From Phycisphaerales bacterium (GTDB lineage: Bacteria; Planctomycetota; UBA1135; UBA2386): a stretch of DNA of 64,000 nt. The stretch spans positions 1 to 64,000 of the forward strand of contig JADCJE010000008.1 in NCBI GenBank assembly GCA_020247305.1, read 5' to 3'. Position numbers and translations under genes: made by a program. Under the pieces are notes generated by a model. It had not been told where the DNA came from, searched no databases, and worked only from the letters and a program-made list of their open reading frames with translations. Of the stretch, positions 62,475 to 64,000 are shown one piece after another (positions within the stretch are counted from its first letter, which is position 1; each line of letters opens with the position of its first letter).

Positions 62475-64000
62475 ATGAACGCACGCGCCACCGCCGCTCG
62501 CCGCCAGCGCCCCCGCGGGTTCCTCGCCGCCGTCGCCGCCACCGTGTTCGCCTGCGCCGCCGCCGCCCAGCGGCCGCCGCAGCGCGTCGTCGAGTCGCCG
62601 ATCGACTTCACGACCGGCCAGGACGACAACCTCTACTCCGTGCTGCGCGCGCAGGAGCAGATCCACGCGCTGGAGCAAGGTCTCGCCGAGATCGCGAGCG
62701 GCGAGGTGCGCACGGGCGTCGAGCGGCTGCATCGCATCCTCGCCGGCGACGCGCCCGGCGTGGTGCCGGTGGCGCCGGGCCGGTTCCTCGGCCTGCGGCT
62801 CGCCACGACGATGGCCCTGGCCAACCTGCCGCCCGCGGCGAAGGCCGCCTACGAGGAGTTCGTCGCCCGCGAGGCCGGCGCCATGCCCGAACTGGCGGGG
62901 CTCGACGCCGCGGCCCTGCGCCGGCTCGCCGACCGGTTCCCCACCGCCGACGCCGGCCTGCGCGCGCGCGTGCGCCTGGGCGATCTCGCCTTCGCCGACG
63001 GCGACGCGCGCACGGCGATCGGTCACTTCCGGCGCGCGCTCGACGCCGCCGCGATCGGCAGCGACGACGAGCGCCGCGTCGCCGAACGCCTGTTCTGCGC
63101 CCAGACGATGGTCGAGCCGGCCGTCGCCGCCGGCGAACGGCGGCCCGGGCGGCTCGGCGCGATCGGCGAGGACGTGCTGAGCGCGCTGCCGCCCGAGCGC
63201 CTGCTGCGCCGCGAGTGGCCGGCGGTCGGCGGCCCCGGCAGCGGCCGCGCCGCGATGGCCGAACCGCCGCGCCGCGTCGACACGCGCTGGTCGGCCGAAG
63301 TCGCCGCGCCGTGCTTCGACGAACGCGAGGTCAGCCAGTTCGCGATGCACGCCGTCGGCGACCTCGACGCCGTGTTCGTCAACACCGGCCGGCAGGTGCT
63401 CGCGTTCGATCCGCTGCGCAAGGACAAGCTCTGGGAGACGGTGTCGCCGATGCGCGACGTCGACGAGCCGACGCCGGCCGAGTCGCCGTTCGGTCGCCGC
63501 CGCCGCGCCAGCGACGATGGCGTCAACGAGGACACCACGCTGGCCGCGGCGATCGGCGACGACGTCGTGGTTGCGGCGCTGCAGGTGCCCGAGAAGTCGA
63601 TGAACGTCGACTTCCAGGGCGGCTTCCGCGTGATGAGCAAGATCCCGATGCGGCGGCTGCACGCGTTCCAACGCGCCTCGGGCAAGATGGCTTGGACGCA
63701 CTACGACGACCTCGACGGGCCGCGCACGCGCCGCTTCCGCGGCCACGACGCCTGCGGCGCGCCGCTGGTCGTCGACGACGTCGTCTACGCGCCGGTGCAC
63801 GACCGTTCCGGCGCGATCGCGTTCTCGATCGCCGCCTACGACCTGCGGACGGGCGAGGTTCGCTGGCGGCGGCTCGTCTGCAGTGGCCAGCAGGACGTCA
63901 ACATGTTCGGCAACGCCCGCAGCGAGTTCGCCGCCTCGCCGCTCGCTCTGCACGACGGCGTGCTCTACGGCGCGTCCAACCTCGGCGTGGCGTTCGCGAT
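62475..64000 (+). CDS. PQQ-type beta-propeller protein with helical N-terminus, C-terminus beyond window
   Basis: Exported protein, 508 residues visible. A basic signal peptide ends near 31 (FACAAAAQ). Residues 40-240 are helical, TPR-like (IHALEQGLAEIASGEVRTGVERLHRIL, RVRLGDLAFADGDARTAIGHFRRALDAA). From about 270 the chain shows PQQ-enzyme propeller repeats: VFVNTGRQVLAFDPLRKDKLWE, LHAFQRASGKMAWTH, and IAAYDLRTGEVRWRRL. It follows the VWA cluster by 34 nt and may be its last member. A scaffold role is as likely as an enzyme; no quinone-binding residues were identified. The frame is open to the window edge. Confidence 0.82.
   Translation, partial: MNARATAARRQRPRGFLAAVAATVFACAAAAQRPPQRVVESPIDFTTGQDDNLYSVLRAQEQIHALEQGLAEIASGEVRTGVERLHRILAGDAPGVVPVAPGRFLGLRLATTMALANLPPAAKAAYEEFVAREAGAMPELAGLDAAALRRLADRFPTADAGLRARVRLGDLAFADGDARTAIGHFRRALDAAAIGSDDERRVAERLFCAQTMVEPAVAAGERRPGRLGAIGEDVLSALPPERLLRREWPAVGGPGSGRAAMAEPPRRVDTRWSAEVAAPCFDEREVSQFAMHAVGDLDAVFVNTGRQVLAFDPLRKDKLWETVSPMRDVDEPTPAESPFGRRRRASDDGVNEDTTLAAAIGDDVVVAALQVPEKSMNVDFQGGFRVMSKIPMRRLHAFQRASGKMAWTHYDDLDGPRTRRFRGHDACGAPLVVDDVVYAPVHDRSGAIAFSIAAYDLRTGEVRWRRLVCSGQQDVNMFGNARSEFAASPLALHDGVLYGASNLGVAFA

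Noticed and set aside
57692-62629. A 1645-codon minus-strand frame opposite the VWA cluster
   Set aside because: Low-complexity Arg/Gln/His/Ala composition, no motif, and antisense to four clear proteins.

Overview
The window is a very GC-rich chromosomal segment that looks like a member of the Planctomycetota. The call rests on gene content, not on an rRNA gene. It carries a TIGR02604-type dehydrogenase with a C-terminal cytochrome c (CAACH), a PmoA/DUF6807 lipoprotein, a TIGR03546/TIGR03545-type fusion, an NfeD-FloA pair, a MoxR-DUF58-VWA-VWA cluster, a PknB-like kinase, and many secreted proteins of unknown function. Complete LolCDE and LpxB genes argue for an outer membrane with lipid A-like lipids and lipoprotein sorting. 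No tRNA, rRNA, CRISPR array or phage module was seen. Forty-seven protein genes (two cut by the window ends, one broken) fill almost all of it.

Layout. 1-5.6 kb (minus): a truncated DPP IV-type peptidase, an unknown protein, and an overlapping pair of an AP-superfamily phosphatase and a TIM-barrel-like protein. 5.7 kb (plus): PmoA-like lipoprotein. 6.7-13.8 kb (minus): YceH, the AsmA-like membrane fusion, a xylulokinase-like FGGY kinase and the PVC-type dehydrogenase. 14-18.4 kb: a HAD protein that has lost catalytic residues, the pgk-gap glycolytic operon and divergent tilS. 18.4-22.6 kb (plus): an SGNH esterase, a membrane Ser/Thr kinase, and a yggU (DUF167) gene interrupted by a 164-bp palindrome. 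22.6-29.3 kb: Y-family polymerase, MATE transporter, lipoprotein, secreted protein, TrkA. 29.3-34.8 kb (plus): an overlapping operon trpG/pabA-like, ABC ATPase, ABC permease, lpxB, ubiD. 35.5-40.5 kb (plus): lysS-lolC-lolD-lolE. 40.6-50.4 kb: M28 and S46 peptidases flanking a minus-strand nfeD-floA-unknown operon and a large secreted protein. 50.4-55.5 kb: hpt overlapping a secreted metallo-beta-lactamase gene, uracil phosphoribosyltransferase, enolase, and a small membrane protein. 55.6-64 kb (plus): moxR, DUF58, two VWA membrane proteins and a truncated PQQ-propeller protein.

Two results stand out. First, yggU is split after its 13th complete codon by a 164-bp near-symmetrical inverted repeat with 19-bp perfect ends (22163-22326). 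Removing exactly these bases restores a continuous 100-residue DUF167 protein, so this is a MITE-like insertion caught in a gene. Second, about twelve genes have a TANNNT-like -10 hexamer ending only 6-7 nt before the start codon. Several have a -35-like TTGRNN about 17 nt further upstream. This points to widespread leaderless transcription, whereas the pgk and gap genes have clear Shine-Dalgarno sequences. The leaderless pattern also decides several start codons.
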